Positions 45,206 to 54,806 are shown, numbered from the stretch's first letter. The stretch: 64,000 bases of DNA from Sphingorhabdus pulchriflava (GCF_003367235.1 NZ_QRGP01000002.1:248001-312000), one strand, 5' to 3'. Notes: generated from the sequence alone by a model not told the origin. Translations and numbers: made by a program.

Positions 45206-45591
45206 CGTTCTGCAATCGCTTTCCAGGCGGCAGCGAGCGATTCGATGCCTGCCCGCAGTTCTGCGAAACGCAATGGATCTGGGTTGGCCAACCGATCTTC
45301 GAGTTCGCTCGCGAGGGCGGCATAGAGGCCTGCCAGCGTTTCGGCCAATTCGCCTGACTCAAAATTGAGTCCTGCCCTGAGTGCTACAATGATGGAGCGC
45401 GCCCGATGGGCTTGCGGGTCGAGGAGCAAGCTGTCGCATTTGCTGGCCTGCACCGTCAGTATGTTGATACACAAAAGCAGTTCGTCGTAAAGTAGTGCGA
45501 CCAAATGATGTGGATCGGCGCTTTCGATCTGACTGCTGAGCGCCAATGTCCGGTAATGCGCGCTAGCTCTGCTGTAGTTGGGGTTCAGCAT
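45202..45591 (-). CDS. fliS: Flagellin export chaperone FliS
   Basis: 129 residues, all helical. The FliS pattern (YRTLALSSQIESADPHHLVALLYDELLLCINIL, then helix with LDPQAHRARSIIVALRAGLNFESGELAETLAGLYAAL) is clear. It binds the C-terminal helix of flagellin to stop premature polymerisation. Three bases after fliD, in the same late operon. Confidence 0.9.
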   Translation of the reverse strand: MLNPNYSRASAHYRTLALSSQIESADPHHLVALLYDELLLCINILTVQASKCDSLLLDPQAHRARSIIVALRAGLNFESGELAETLAGLYAALASELEDRLANPDPLRFAELRAGIESLAAAWKAIAER

Positions 45592-45594
45592 AGC

Positions 45595-46956
45595 TTATGA
45601 ATCGTTCGACCAAAGTTTGATTTGCTGTTCGAGGTAGGACTGCGTTGCCTTGAAAGCCGCAAGTCGGGCGTCAAGGCCGGCATATTGCTTTTCCAGTCGC
45701 GCTTCGAACGCGTCTTCGCGCGCCTCCATCTTTGCACGGTTTTTGGCGATGGCTGCCGCTTCGCTTTGCAAGGCTTTGCCAAGGCTGTCGATCAAGCCAC
45801 CCGATGCCACCGACGCATCGCGGATTTCATCAAGAGCATAAGCAAGGCCGGGATCGGTGCTGTTTGTATGAACCGCATCGCGCGGCGGGTTGAATAGAGC
45901 CTCGACTGCATCAGGATTAGCCGCCAACGCGCCGTCGAGCTTTGCTGCATCCAGCACAAGGGTGCCGCTGCGGTCGGTTTTGATTCCAATGTCCGACAGG
46001 CTGTTGATCCCGGCATTGCCGGTCAACGCCTTGCTGACAAGTGCAGCCAGCTGCCGGTCGAGCGCTCGTAAATTGCCCGCGCCACCGATTGTCTGTCGCG
46101 CCGCTTTCAGGCTGGATTGTAACTGGTTAAAGACTGAAACAAAGTCGCCGATAGTCTGCTTGAGCGCATCGGCTGGACGTATGCTGCCCAGCGTTATCAT
46201 TTCGCCAAATGTCGACTTTTTAAGTGTCATCGCGACCCCGGGCACGAGGTCGCTAATGATATTGCCCGGTCGGCTATATTCGACACCATCGACACGGATG
46301 ACAGCGTCCAATGCAGATTGCGACAGTACCAAACCGGTGGAGACTAACGCGCTAAGCGCCGGTTCAGCACCAGCATCAGCCGTAAGCGCAAACGCTTTGG
46401 CCGCGCCGACCTCGCCTTTCAGTACCAGTCGCACTTGGCCTTGGTCAGATACAAGGCTCGCCCGAACCCCGCTGTCGCTCGCGTTGATCGCATCGGCAAA
46501 CCCTGTGAGACTGTTATTGCCGGAACTGATGGCGATGGCATAGGCATTGCCGTTCACGGTCAGCGTCACATTGCCGGTTCCAACCGGATTAGCCGCCGAT
46601 GCGACCAGGCTGCTTACGGATGTTTGCGCACGTGCCAACTGACGGATTTCGATCTCGGCAGACAGTTTCCCGAGTTGAGAACCTGCTAGGGCGGATGCGA
46701 CCAGCGCGCTGTCGTTCGAGGTTGTCGGTTGGCTGCTCAGGCTGCCGGTCTGTACCAGATTGCCAAGCGTATCGGCAAAACTGTCGAGGTCGGCACGTGC
46801 TTGTGCAATCGCGCTGATTTTGGTCTGAGATGTTTTGGCGAGCGTATCAAAGCGTTCCACTTTGGGTGCGCGCGACGCAGCGGCCAGATCACTGACAAGC
46901 TGGCTTACATTGATTCCCGATCCAAGCCCGAGGCTGTTGGCTATATTTCCGATCAT
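45595..46956 (-). CDS. fliD: Flagellar filament cap protein FliD
   Basis: 453 residues from ATG 46956 (the open frame runs on to 47112 into flhB). N-terminal part NIANSLGLGSGINVSQLVSDLAAASRAPKVERF and the C-terminal coiled helices (RAKMEAREDAFEARLEKQYAGLDARLAAFKATQSYLEQQIKLWSNDS) mark FliD/HAP2, the pentameric cap under which flagellin folds. Sigma-28 promoter 20 bases upstream, embedded in the flhB 3' end. Confidence 0.94.
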   Translation of the reverse strand: MIGNIANSLGLGSGINVSQLVSDLAAASRAPKVERFDTLAKTSQTKISAIAQARADLDSFADTLGNLVQTGSLSSQPTTSNDSALVASALAGSQLGKLSAEIEIRQLARAQTSVSSLVASAANPVGTGNVTLTVNGNAYAIAISSGNNSLTGFADAINASDSGVRASLVSDQGQVRLVLKGEVGAAKAFALTADAGAEPALSALVSTGLVLSQSALDAVIRVDGVEYSRPGNIISDLVPGVAMTLKKSTFGEMITLGSIRPADALKQTIGDFVSVFNQLQSSLKAARQTIGGAGNLRALDRQLAALVSKALTGNAGINSLSDIGIKTDRSGTLVLDAAKLDGALAANPDAVEALFNPPRDAVHTNSTDPGLAYALDEIRDASVASGGLIDSLGKALQSEAAAIAKNRAKMEAREDAFEARLEKQYAGLDARLAAFKATQSYLEQQIKLWSNDS

Positions 46957-46975
46957 GACAATTTCCTTCACCCGA

Positions 46976-47002
46976 ATAACGGCATGAAGGACGTGATCTT
47001 TA
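46976..47002 (-). promoter_or_regulatory. Sigma-28 (FliA) promoter of fliDS
   Basis: Minus strand TAAA, 15-base spacer, GCCGTTAT, ending 20 bases before the fliD ATG. The TAAA shares bases with the flhB stop region (47000-47002). Same form as the fliC site. Confidence 0.85.
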
Positions 47003-48142
47003 ATCTTCGATACGTTGACCATGCACATCGAAACGCTGGGACCTCGGCACATCAACAACAGGAGGTTGTATCTGCGCCGCAAGTTCGCTGTCGAGCCGGA
47101 AGACAAAGGCAAGGATTACGGCAACCGCCTGATACAGATCTTCGGGGATGGCTTGTCCCGCGCGCGTCGTGAAATAGATCGCACGGGTCAGCGACGGATA
47201 TTCGAGCATAGGAACCGCACGATCGAACGCCAGTTGACGCATCGCCAGAGCGACCTCGTCGCGGCCACGGGCCAGGACTAGCGGGGCAGCGTCTTTGCCC
47301 GGCATATAGCGCAAAGCCACGGCGAAATGCCGTGGGTTGGTCAAAACAACGCTCGCCTCGCCCATTGCCTTGCGCGCGGATTGACTGAGGATTGCTTGTT
47401 GGCGGGCAGTTTGTGCGGCTTTCAGTTCAGGGGCGCCTTCGCTTTGACGCAGCTCTTCCTTCACCTGTTCGCGCGACATGCGCAGACGGCGATTGCGCTG
47501 AAAGATTTGTAACGGCACATCGATCAGCGCGAACAGGGCCATAGCGGCTGTCAGTGCGAGCAGGACCGATGCAAGACTGCTACCCAATCGCGCTGCTGCC
47601 GACGCCGGATCGGCAACAGCGAGCGACAATAGAATGTCCAGCTCCCGATCGATCAGCCACCAACCCACCCCGCCAAGGACTGCGGTTTTGGCCAGCGCCT
47701 TGATCAACTCAATGGCACCGTGCAGTCCGAACATGCGCTTGACGCCGGCCAACGGGTTCAACCGGCTGCCTTTGGGCTCCATCGCCTTTGCCCGCCAACC
47801 CAGCGAGCCAAGCAGAGCAGGCCCGGCAATCGCCGCGACCAGACTGGCGAGCAACAGACCGGCAAATGGCAATGCCAAAGGGGTTAGCAAATGCGTGAGC
47901 CGGGCAGAAAAGTCGACTGCCCTTATGCTCTCCTGCCCAACCGAAAGTCCCTTTTGCAGCATGTCAGCCGATGCACCCACCAGCCATTTCCCCGCCAACA
48001 TAAGCCAGCCCGCCCCGGCGAGCATCATCAGCGCAGTTGCCAGCTCGCGCGAAACCAGGACATCGCCGTCACGTGTCGCATCCTGTCGCCGTTTCGGTGT
48101 CGCCGCTTCGGTTTGCTGGTCACGGTCAGGTGGTTCCGCCAT
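47000..48142 (-). CDS. flhB: Flagellar export apparatus protein FlhB (NPRH variant)
   Basis: 380 residues. Four membrane segments in the first 210 residues, then the cytoplasmic switch domain. The autocleavage motif is NPRH (269-272) instead of NPTH: the cyclising Asn and Pro are kept and Thr is replaced by Arg (codons AAC CCA CGG CAT). In Salmonella the cleavage site is at the same residue number. Downstream EYPSLTRAIYFTTRAGQAIPEDLYQAVAVILAFVFR is standard. It controls the switch from hook to filament export. Last gene of the early fliE-flhB run. Confidence 0.94.
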   Translation of the reverse strand: MAEPPDRDQQTEAATPKRRQDATRDGDVLVSRELATALMMLAGAGWLMLAGKWLVGASADMLQKGLSVGQESIRAVDFSARLTHLLTPLALPFAGLLLASLVAAIAGPALLGSLGWRAKAMEPKGSRLNPLAGVKRMFGLHGAIELIKALAKTAVLGGVGWWLIDRELDILLSLAVADPASAAARLGSSLASVLLALTAAMALFALIDVPLQIFQRNRRLRMSREQVKEELRQSEGAPELKAAQTARQQAILSQSARKAMGEASVVLTNPRHFAVALRYMPGKDAAPLVLARGRDEVALAMRQLAFDRAVPMLEYPSLTRAIYFTTRAGQAIPEDLYQAVAVILAFVFRLDSELAAQIQPPVVDVPRSQRFDVHGQRIED

Positions 48143-48145
48143 AGC

Positions 48146-48922
48146 TCAGCCTAGCCCGAGCGACTGCGCCTGCCGCAGGGCATCAAGGATTATGCGGCCA
48201 AGCGCTTCCGCCATCACCGGCGTTGCAATTGCGAGCAAGATTATCCCCGCAGTAAGTGTCGCGGGAAGGCCCACCGAGAACAGATTGAGTGTCGGCGCCG
48301 CGCGCGAAACCATTGCAAAGACCGCCTGCACCAACAGCAATGCGGAAAGAACGGGCATCGCGACGGCAATCCCACCTGCAAAAGTCAAGCCGCCAAACTG
48401 GACAAGGCCACTCAACGCTTTTGCCGAAATCCAGGCCTCGCCCGGAGGCAGGGCGCGATAGCTATCGACGACAATCTCGGCGAACAGCAAATGGCCTTCA
48501 CCTGCAAGGAACAGGAACAATGCCAGCATTGACAGATATTGGCCGATGGCGGGGCTGGGCTGGCCGGTTGCAGGGTCAGCCATGGCCGCAAATCCGATCC
48601 CCATCATGTTGCTGATGATTTCGCCTGCGAGCAATGCGCAAACAAAGCCGATCTGCAGCGCAAAGCCCATCGCCAGCCCGAGCAAGGCCTCTCCGGCAAT
48701 CAGCAGTAATCCAGAGAGCGAGGTCAAGCCGTCGACCGGAATCGCCGGTTGCACCATAGCTGCAGCAGGCAAGCCTAGCGCCATCGCCAGCACCAGACGT
48801 AACTGAACGGGCACATTGCCGGCACCAAAAAACGGGGCGGCCAGCATGGCAGCGCCTGGCCGGATCATCGCCAGTAACCAGATCTGCAGGTTTGCCTCAA
48901 TGTTGCCAAAGCCGAATTCCAT
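48146..48922 (-). CDS. fliR: Flagellar export protein FliR
   Basis: 258 residues with six membrane segments; start ATG 48922 (a GTG directly before is also possible). Motif IRPGAAMLAAPFFGAGNVPVQLRLVLAMALGLPAA and the C-terminal IATPVMAEALGRII are typical. FliR with FliP and FliQ forms the export channel. Ends three bases before flhB. Confidence 0.94.
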   Translation of the reverse strand: MEFGFGNIEANLQIWLLAMIRPGAAMLAAPFFGAGNVPVQLRLVLAMALGLPAAAMVQPAIPVDGLTSLSGLLLIAGEALLGLAMGFALQIGFVCALLAGEIISNMMGIGFAAMADPATGQPSPAIGQYLSMLALFLFLAGEGHLLFAEIVVDSYRALPPGEAWISAKALSGLVQFGGLTFAGGIAVAMPVLSALLLVQAVFAMVSRAAPTLNLFSVGLPATLTAGIILLAIATPVMAEALGRIILDALRQAQSLGLG

Positions 48923-48928
48923 CACGGA

Positions 48929-49198
48929 TCAGCGCAGCAACAAAGGGATCCGCTCGAATATCTCGCGCGTGAAATCGGTCAGGAGCAGCATGATGCTGCC
49001 CCCGAAAATTGCTAGGCACAGCGCGACGAGCAGCAATTTGGGCACAAAACTCAGAGTCTGTTCGTTGATCGAGGTTGCTGCCTGTACCATACCGAGGAGC
49101 ACCCCGGTGACCAGCGCCGGGATCAGGATTGGGGCGGAGGCCAGAGCGAGCACCCACAGTGCCTGTTGTGCGATGCTGATGAAGAAATCCTGCTCCAT
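48929..49198 (-). CDS. fliQ: Flagellar export protein FliQ
   Basis: 89 residues, two membrane helices. Motifs ISIAQQALWVLALASAPILIPALVTGVLLGMVQAATSINEQTLSFVPKLL are the FliQ signature. Direct junction with fliP stop at 49199. Confidence 0.95.
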   Translation of the reverse strand: MEQDFFISIAQQALWVLALASAPILIPALVTGVLLGMVQAATSINEQTLSFVPKLLLVALCLAIFGGSIMLLLTDFTREIFERIPLLLR

Positions 49199-49963
49199 CT
49201 ATCCTCCTGCAAAGGACGCCGCGAGCGATCCCATGGTCAAGGCCCAGCCATCGACAAGGACGAACAACAACAATTTGAAAGGCATCGAAACAATGGTCGG
49301 CGACAACATCATCATGCCGAGCGACATCAATGCCGATGCCACAATCAGGTCGATGATAAGAAAAGGCAGGAAGATCAGGAAGCCGATTTGAAACGCGGTC
49401 TTCAGCTCACTGGTCACGAAGGCGGGCAGAAGTATTGAAAAGGGGATATCGGTCGGGCTGGCAAAGGGTGGTGATTTGGCCAATTTGGTGAACTGCGCCA
49501 GATCGTTGCTGCGCGTTTGCGCCGTCATGAAACCGTGCAATGATTTGCCCGCTCGACCTACCGCTTCTTCAATGCCGATCTGCTGTTCGCCATAGGGAGT
49601 GATTGCTGCTTGGTTGATCTCCGACATTACCGGCTGCATTACGAACAGCGACAGGAAAAGGCTCAGGCCAACCAGCACTTGATTGGGTGGCGTTTGCTGC
49701 AATCCCAAAGCATGACGCAGGATCGACAGCACGATGATGATCCGCGTAAAGCTCGTCATCATCAGCACCAGCGAGGGCAATATCGTTAGCAGCCCCATCA
49801 GCAGCAGAATCTGCAGCGATAGCGAAAGCGGGCGACCGTTGCCTGCGATTTCGATTAACGCCCGATCCATTGCCCCGCCGCTCGGCTGTGCCATCGCCTG
49901 CGCCGGGAGTAGCAGAAAGAATGCGGCGATCAGAGCGGCGGGGATGAGCAAACTAAGGCGCAT
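49199..49963 (-). CDS. fliP: Flagellar export protein FliP
   Basis: 254 residues from ATG 49963 (frame open to 50092 but the signal-like segment [25 protein letters not shown] sets the start). FliP motifs: [40 protein letters not shown] and [37 protein letters not shown]. It nucleates the export pore. Start lies 11 bases inside fliO. Confidence 0.96.
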   Translation of the reverse strand: MRLSLLIPAALIAAFFLLLPAQAMAQPSGGAMDRALIEIAGNGRPLSLSLQILLLMGLLTILPSLVLMMTSFTRIIIVLSILRHALGLQQTPPNQVLVGLSLFLSLFVMQPVMSEINQAAITPYGEQQIGIEEAVGRAGKSLHGFMTAQTRSNDLAQFTKLAKSPPFASPTDIPFSILLPAFVTSELKTAFQIGFLIFLPFLIIDLIVASALMSLGMMMLSPTIVSMPFKLLLFVLVDGWALTMGSLAASFAGG

Positions 49964-50228
49964 CGAATTCACCCCTGTCGTCGATTGCAAGCGATGTAAC
50001 GCCGGTGCGTGTAATCGCGACCAGCAACTGCTTGCCGCCGAATTCGAGAACCGCCAGTTTTGTTCCAGCCCCAATCGGTCGCAATTCGGCAATGCGGATC
50101 AATTGATCCCGTGTTGGCGCAACCGGCATGCCGATCTGCAATCGCTTCCAAAGCCATAACGAGCCCCACGCGAGCGCCCCTACCAGTGGCAGCAACAGCG
50201 CCAGACGCAGCAGATAGTCGAGGATCAC
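49953..50228 (-). CDS. fliO: Flagellar protein FliO
   Basis: 91 residues from GTG 50228, overlapping the fliN stop (GTGA). One membrane helix ([22 protein letters not shown]) then a small soluble part ([41 protein letters not shown]), the FliO pattern. It helps FliP assemble. Sequence is weakly conserved, position between fliN and fliP confirms it. Confidence 0.85.
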   Translation of the reverse strand: MILDYLLRLALLLPLVGALAWGSLWLWKRLQIGMPVAPTRDQLIRIAELRPIGAGTKLAVLEFGGKQLLVAITRTGVTSLAIDDRGEFDAP

Positions 50229-50545
50229 GGATTTCTCTCCTGACCGGAATAGGCGCTGTCCGCAGAAACCAGCTGGGTAATCCGGATGCCGTAGCGACCA
50301 TCGACCGCAACAATCTCTCCACGCGCTATGCGGCTGCCATTGGCGCATATGTCGAGGGGTTCATCGGTCTGCCGGTCGAGTGCAACTACACTGCCTTCAT
50401 CCAGCGCGGCCAGCTCGGCCAGCGTCATCAGCGTTGACCCAACCTCAACCGAAAGGCGAATATTCACTCCAGCCAACAAGTTGAAATTTTTCGCGGCGGT
50501 CGGCGCACTGGGGCCGCGCCGCGGGGCTTCACTCATATCGCTCAT
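50225..50545 (-). CDS. fliN: Flagellar motor switch protein FliN
   Basis: 106 residues. SpoA/FliN domain in the second half (LLAGVNIRLSVEVGSTLMTLAELAALDEGSVVALDRQTDEPLDICANGSRIARGEIVAVDGRYGIRITQL). Component of the C-ring. Overlaps the fliM stop and fliO start by four bases each. Confidence 0.94.
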   Translation of the reverse strand: MSDMSEAPRRGPSAPTAAKNFNLLAGVNIRLSVEVGSTLMTLAELAALDEGSVVALDRQTDEPLDICANGSRIARGEIVAVDGRYGIRITQLVSADSAYSGQERNP

Positions 50546-51426
50546 GCGGGGGTTCCTTTGCCTAGCTTATCGATGCGAAGGGCGACATTCCCCTGCATCT
50601 CACCCAAGCTGGCTTGGGCAAAAAGCATGTTGCCAACAGTAACCGGTACAGTTTTCGGCATTGCAATGGGCAGCACGTCGCCGATCTTCAGTTGCATTAG
50701 TCGCGCCAACGGAATCTCCGGGTGTGCAAGCACCGATCGGACGGGCAAGGGGACATGGCCCGCATGCGGATGCAAACTAAGCTGCAAATTTCTAGAATCT
50801 GTGGACCGGGCGATGGATTTGACGGATTTCCCCGTACCCAATGTTGACAACATATCGGTCGACATAGCCAGGCTTAAAGCCGCTATTTCCGCCTTGCCGA
50901 TCGCGATATCGAAATTGACGCAGTGGAACATGGCTTCTGGCTTTTCATGAGCGATGTCGGTCGGGTTGAAATGGGCAGCACCCAGTGCAAGGTCGATTGG
51001 CGTGCCATCGGGCCATGCACCTAACACTGCCCTGGCGAGGGCATCACCGAGCCGCCGGGCAAAGCGCAGCTGCGTGGCTGTTGGCGCGGCGAATAGCTCC
51101 GGCGCAGCGCCGTCACCGCCGTAAAATTTTCCGAATGCCACGTCGAATAAGCTGCGCGGTACCCGCATATAGGCGGCTCCTCTGCCATTCTGGTCCACAA
51201 AGCAGGCCCACAAGGCTGGGATATCCTGCGCCAGCCAGTCGCCAAGGCACAAAGTATCCTGGCTTGCTTCAGTCGGTTCGATCGCATCGACGCCGCGGCT
51301 ACAAAGCAATTCGCAAAGCGTTGCGCGTAACCGCCTTTCCGAAAAACCACTGCCCAAGAACGCGTTTTTGCCGGTAGTGGGCCGGATCAGCGACATTGGT
51401 TGGATGTCAGGAACGGACAGCGTCAT
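50542..51426 (-). CDS. fliM: Flagellar motor switch protein FliM
   Basis: 294 residues. Middle CheC-like domain (EKPEAMFHCVNFDIAIGKAEIAALSLAMS) and C-terminal SpoA domain (LHPHAGHVPLPVRSVLAHPEIPLARLMQLKIGDVLPI) are present. The N-terminal EIDAL-type CheY-binding peptide common in FliM is not obvious, so chemotactic coupling may differ. C-ring middle subunit. Overlaps fliL by four bases. Confidence 0.85.
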   Translation of the reverse strand: MTLSVPDIQPMSLIRPTTGKNAFLGSGFSERRLRATLCELLCSRGVDAIEPTEASQDTLCLGDWLAQDIPALWACFVDQNGRGAAYMRVPRSLFDVAFGKFYGGDGAAPELFAAPTATQLRFARRLGDALARAVLGAWPDGTPIDLALGAAHFNPTDIAHEKPEAMFHCVNFDIAIGKAEIAALSLAMSTDMLSTLGTGKSVKSIARSTDSRNLQLSLHPHAGHVPLPVRSVLAHPEIPLARLMQLKIGDVLPIAMPKTVPVTVGNMLFAQASLGEMQGNVALRIDKLGKGTPA

Positions 51427-52031
51427 TGGATCACCAGACTATTGAAATAGACATTGTCGATGCCGCCAAAGCCTTCCTTTTCGCGCAGCACGCCATTGAT
51501 GGCGCGCGCCAATTCGCGCTGGAGCAACTGCTTACCCTGCGCGGATGAGAGCACGGCTGGGTCCTGTTCGGACAAGATCATAAGAACGGCCGAACGGATC
51601 GGTACATCCTGACGTTTCACATTTGCGACGACTTTGCCGTCATAATAGGTGGCCAGGCTGATGCCGATCTGGATGAATCCCGAGCCATCAGAAAGATTCG
51701 CGGTGAAAGGCTGTTCAACCGGGATATAGGTGATTTCATATTTTGACGGATCGACCTTGAACCGATCATTCGGGACGGATACGGTTCCTACTTTCAGTGG
51801 TACCTCTCCCTCCCCTTCGCCTGCGGGAGCCGGTTCAGCGGGTTCGGCGCTGCGGACAACCAGTTTCGGCCAGTTTGGATCTTCCCGCTCCGTTTTCTTC
51901 GTAAAACCACCGGTGGCATAGATACCGGCACCCGCACTGCCTGCGGCCAGCAACAGTCCGGCAAATAGCATCAGTGTCAGCTTCTTTTTCCCGCCCCCCT
52001 TTTTATGCTCGTCCTTCGATTCCTTACTCAT
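51423..52031 (-). CDS. fliL: Flagellar basal body-associated protein FliL
   Basis: 202 residues from ATG 52031 (aaggaa site upstream; ATG 52046 also in frame). Lysine-rich cytoplasmic start, one membrane helix (LTLMLFAGLLLAAGSAGAGIYATGG), a proline/glutamate linker, then the periplasmic FliL domain (YEITYIPVEQPFTANLSDGSGFIQIGISLATYYD to GIDNVYFNSLVIQ). It steadies the stator. Confidence 0.93.
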   Translation of the reverse strand: MSKESKDEHKKGGGKKKLTLMLFAGLLLAAGSAGAGIYATGGFTKKTEREDPNWPKLVVRSAEPAEPAPAGEGEGEVPLKVGTVSVPNDRFKVDPSKYEITYIPVEQPFTANLSDGSGFIQIGISLATYYDGKVVANVKRQDVPIRSAVLMILSEQDPAVLSSAQGKQLLQRELARAINGVLREKEGFGGIDNVYFNSLVIQ

Positions 52032-52051
52032 ATCATTTCCTTGCATTCGGA

Positions 52052-53056
52052 TCAGGCAAAGCGGTCGGCTGGCCGTCCGTCGCGCTGATCTTCGTCTGGA
52101 TGTGAAATCTGTTCAGTTTCCCGGAACGGCGGAAGTTGCTCAGGATTTGGCGCGCTTCGTGCGTGGCGACCATCGCCACTGGCTCCAGATTGGACCGATG
52201 ATTCAGAGATTGTGACGCCGCGTTGACGCAATTCATCGGTTAGGCGAGGCTCTGCCGATGCAATGATTTGCGCTGCGTTTTCGTTGCTCGTCCGCATTTC
52301 TATTGCCAGCCCGGATTCGTGTCGGGTGAGCTGTATTTCGAGGCTACCCAGATTCGGCGGCATCAGCCGGAACATCAGAGCTCCACCTTTAGATTTCGCG
52401 TCGACGATGTTTCGGGCGACTTGCTCGAACCAGCCGCTATGGCACAGATCCAGCGCTTGCGTTGGTGAAAGCGATGGAAATTCCATTGCCGACACGGCCC
52501 TGGTCTCCGAACGCCCTCCGCCGGGTAAATGCATCAAGAAGTCCGGTGTCGCCCGCGAACCCAGTGATTCGTCTAATGTGCCATCCTTCTCGCCCGAAGG
52601 CACCGCAGAAGATTTTGTCGCCGATATTGGCATCGCGTCTTTGGGTGGTGTTTGCATAGCTGCAGGATTGCTACTGTCACCCACGGCAATGACTATTGGG
52701 GCAAGGACGTCCAGTTTGTGCGGTGAGGGCATTATCCGTTCGGTGAGCTGCATCTCATCCTCGACTGGGATATGCATTTTTTCGGTTTTCGTAATTGACT
52801 TGCGAATCACTCGAATATCCGGATTGGCCTGCGATTTCAGATCTTGCGGCTGCGCCAAAATGGATGAAACTTCAGGGCTTGCTGGCTCTGTAGGTACAGA
52901 TATTTGGTCCGCAACGGGCGACGGAAGCGCGGGCGCACTTGGCTCAATGCTCTGATCGGCGTTTGCCAAATGCTGCTCGAACAACATTTCTGTCGAAATC
53001 ATCGTCAGGCTTCGCGGCGGCGCGCTGACGACCGATACCAAGGCCGTGTTCGGCAT
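52052..53056 (-). CDS. fliK: Flagellar hook-length control protein FliK
   Basis: 334 residues from ATG 53056 (a GTG at 53068 overlapping the fliJ stop is an alternative; the 483-codon frame starts inside fliJ). The N-terminal two thirds are Pro/Ser/Thr-rich and low in structure; the C-terminal Flg_hook domain (GGALMFRLMPPNLGSLEIQLTRHESGLAIEMRTSNENAAQIIASAEPRLTDELRQRGV) contacts FlhB. It measures hook length. Confidence 0.9.
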   Translation of the reverse strand: MPNTALVSVVSAPPRSLTMISTEMLFEQHLANADQSIEPSAPALPSPVADQISVPTEPASPEVSSILAQPQDLKSQANPDIRVIRKSITKTEKMHIPVEDEMQLTERIMPSPHKLDVLAPIVIAVGDSSNPAAMQTPPKDAMPISATKSSAVPSGEKDGTLDESLGSRATPDFLMHLPGGGRSETRAVSAMEFPSLSPTQALDLCHSGWFEQVARNIVDAKSKGGALMFRLMPPNLGSLEIQLTRHESGLAIEMRTSNENAAQIIASAEPRLTDELRQRGVTISESSVQSGASGDGRHARSAPNPEQLPPFRETEQISHPDEDQRDGRPADRFA

Positions 53057-53064
53057 CACGCTTA

Positions 53065-53478
53065 TCACAACAAACCTCGCTTCTTGGGATTGATGGGCAG
53101 ATTCAGCAGTTGTCGAAGTTCGCGGTCGCGCGCATGCCTCTGCATTGCGGAATGGTGGGTTCGCTCGATGATTTCGGCTTGACCGCTGGCAAGCGTTGCT
53201 GCCCGCGCTGCGTTGGCACAGTTGGTATTGGCGTCGTTTAATGGGATGTCGAGCGATGTGGTTGCCTCGGCCAATCGGTCCGACCACTCCAACCGTGTTG
53301 CCAGGTCTGCACCGGATATTTGCGTATTGTGCTGCACTAGCTGCGCTTGCGCATCGACAAGGCGCTGTCTTGTCTGATCCAAAGATCGCTTTTGAAGCTC
53401 GGCCTTTACCGTCGCTATTTGTGCCAAGCGGCGCGCCAGCCTGTACTTGCGCAATACGCGTTCGGTTCGTCGGGTCAT
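53065..53478 (-). CDS. fliJ: Flagellar export chaperone FliJ
   Basis: 137 residues from ATG 53478 (overlapping the fliI stop by four bases). Basic, coiled-coil protein (RVLRKYRLARRLAQIATVKAELQKRSLDQTRQRLVDAQAQL). Sequence similarity is weak but its place between fliI and fliK and its helical form fit FliJ, the stalk of the export ATPase. Confidence 0.8.
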   Translation of the reverse strand: MTRRTERVLRKYRLARRLAQIATVKAELQKRSLDQTRQRLVDAQAQLVQHNTQISGADLATRLEWSDRLAEATTSLDIPLNDANTNCANAARAATLASGQAEIIERTHHSAMQRHARDRELRQLLNLPINPKKRGLL

Positions 53479-54806
53479 GCGCCGAAACCTTCGATGAGCA
53501 CATGGCGGCTTTCGCAAAAGTCTATTTGATCATGCGCATCCTGCATTAGAAATTCGCGCAACTCGGATTGCCGAATAACGGCCTCGTCGAGCAGCGTATC
53601 GCTGCCGGGCGCATAGGCACCCATTAAAATCAGGTCGCGATTTTCTTCATAGATCGACCATAGTCGCCGAAAGCGCATTGCAGCGTTGCGATGTGTTTCA
53701 TCGGCAGTCTCGTTCATAGTACGTGACAGCGAACGGCTGATGTCGATCGCCGGATAGACACCCGATTCTGCAAGGCTGCGCGACAAAAGGATATGGCCAT
53801 CGACAATGGCCCGCGCGGCGTCGACCACAGGGTCGTCCATATCGCCACCATCGGCCAGAACAGTATAAAGCGCCGTGATCGATCCGCCACTCTGGCGATC
53901 ACCGCCTGCTCGCTCGATCAGCTGCGGGATAAGCCCGAGCGCCGACGGGGGATAGCCCTTCATCGCGGGTGGTTCGCCTAGTGCCAGGCCGATTTCGCGC
54001 CGTGCATGCGCAATTCGTGTCAGGCTGTCGAGCAGCAGGAGAACCTTTTTACCTTGCGAGCGAAAATATTCGGCAATTGCTGTCGCCCGCATTGCCGCCT
54101 TCAGGCGCAGCAGCGGCGCTTCGTCGGCAGCGGTGGCGACCACAACGGCGCGCTTGCGCAAGGACGGTGGCAACTTTGTTTCGACGAAATCGCTGACTTC
54201 GCGGGCGCGTTCACCGATTAAACCTGCGACGATGATGTCACAATCTGCACCAGTAAGCATCTGTCCCATCAGCACCGATTTGCCGACGCCGGAACCACCG
54301 ATAATCGCGACGCGCTGGCCTTCTCCCAAAGTCAGCAGCGCGTTGATGGCGCGCACGCCGCAATCAAATGGCTGGGTAACCCGGGCCTTGTTCAGAGGAT
54401 TGTTGTTGATTCCATTCAGTGGCCAACTATCCGAAAGTGAGGGCTCTGATTCGCCGTCGAGCGGTTGTCCCAACGCATCGATAATGCGTCCCAGTAGACC
54501 ATTTCCACAGCGCACCCGACCCGCCTCACCGTCAACGACCACACGGGCACCGACCGCAAAGGGGGCGTTGGCGGTTAAGGGGATAGCCAGACTTCGATTG
54601 CCGCGAAATCCGACAATTTCGCCGGCGATTAAACGTCCGTCGGCGGCATTGATCCGCACCGGTGTCATCATCGGTGCAGGAAATCCCTCTATTTCGAGCA
54701 GCATCGCATCATGCGCCACCAATCGCCCGACTTTGCGGGGCGGCAGACCGTGCAAGTCCATGGCCCGGAGCGCATCGGATAAAGACTGTAGTTGGCGCAC
54801 AGTCAC
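53475..54806 (-). CDS. fliI: Flagellar export ATPase FliI
   Basis: 443 residues, GTG start overlapping fliH. Walker A GGSGVGKS (170-177), Walker B LLLLDSLTRIAHARREIGLALGEPPAMKGYPPS and the family motif GLIGERAREVSDFVE are present. It energises substrate unloading with FliH and FliJ. Confidence 0.97.
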   Translation of the reverse strand: MTVRQLQSLSDALRAMDLHGLPPRKVGRLVAHDAMLLEIEGFPAPMMTPVRINAADGRLIAGEIVGFRGNRSLAIPLTANAPFAVGARVVVDGEAGRVRCGNGLLGRIIDALGQPLDGESEPSLSDSWPLNGINNNPLNKARVTQPFDCGVRAINALLTLGEGQRVAIIGGSGVGKSVLMGQMLTGADCDIIVAGLIGERAREVSDFVETKLPPSLRKRAVVVATAADEAPLLRLKAAMRATAIAEYFRSQGKKVLLLLDSLTRIAHARREIGLALGEPPAMKGYPPSALGLIPQLIERAGGDRQSGGSITALYTVLADGGDMDDPVVDAARAIVDGHILLSRSLAESGVYPAIDISRSLSRTMNETADETHRNAAMRFRRLWSIYEENRDLILMGAYAPGSDTLLDEAVIRQSELREFLMQDAHDQIDFCESRHVLIEGFGA

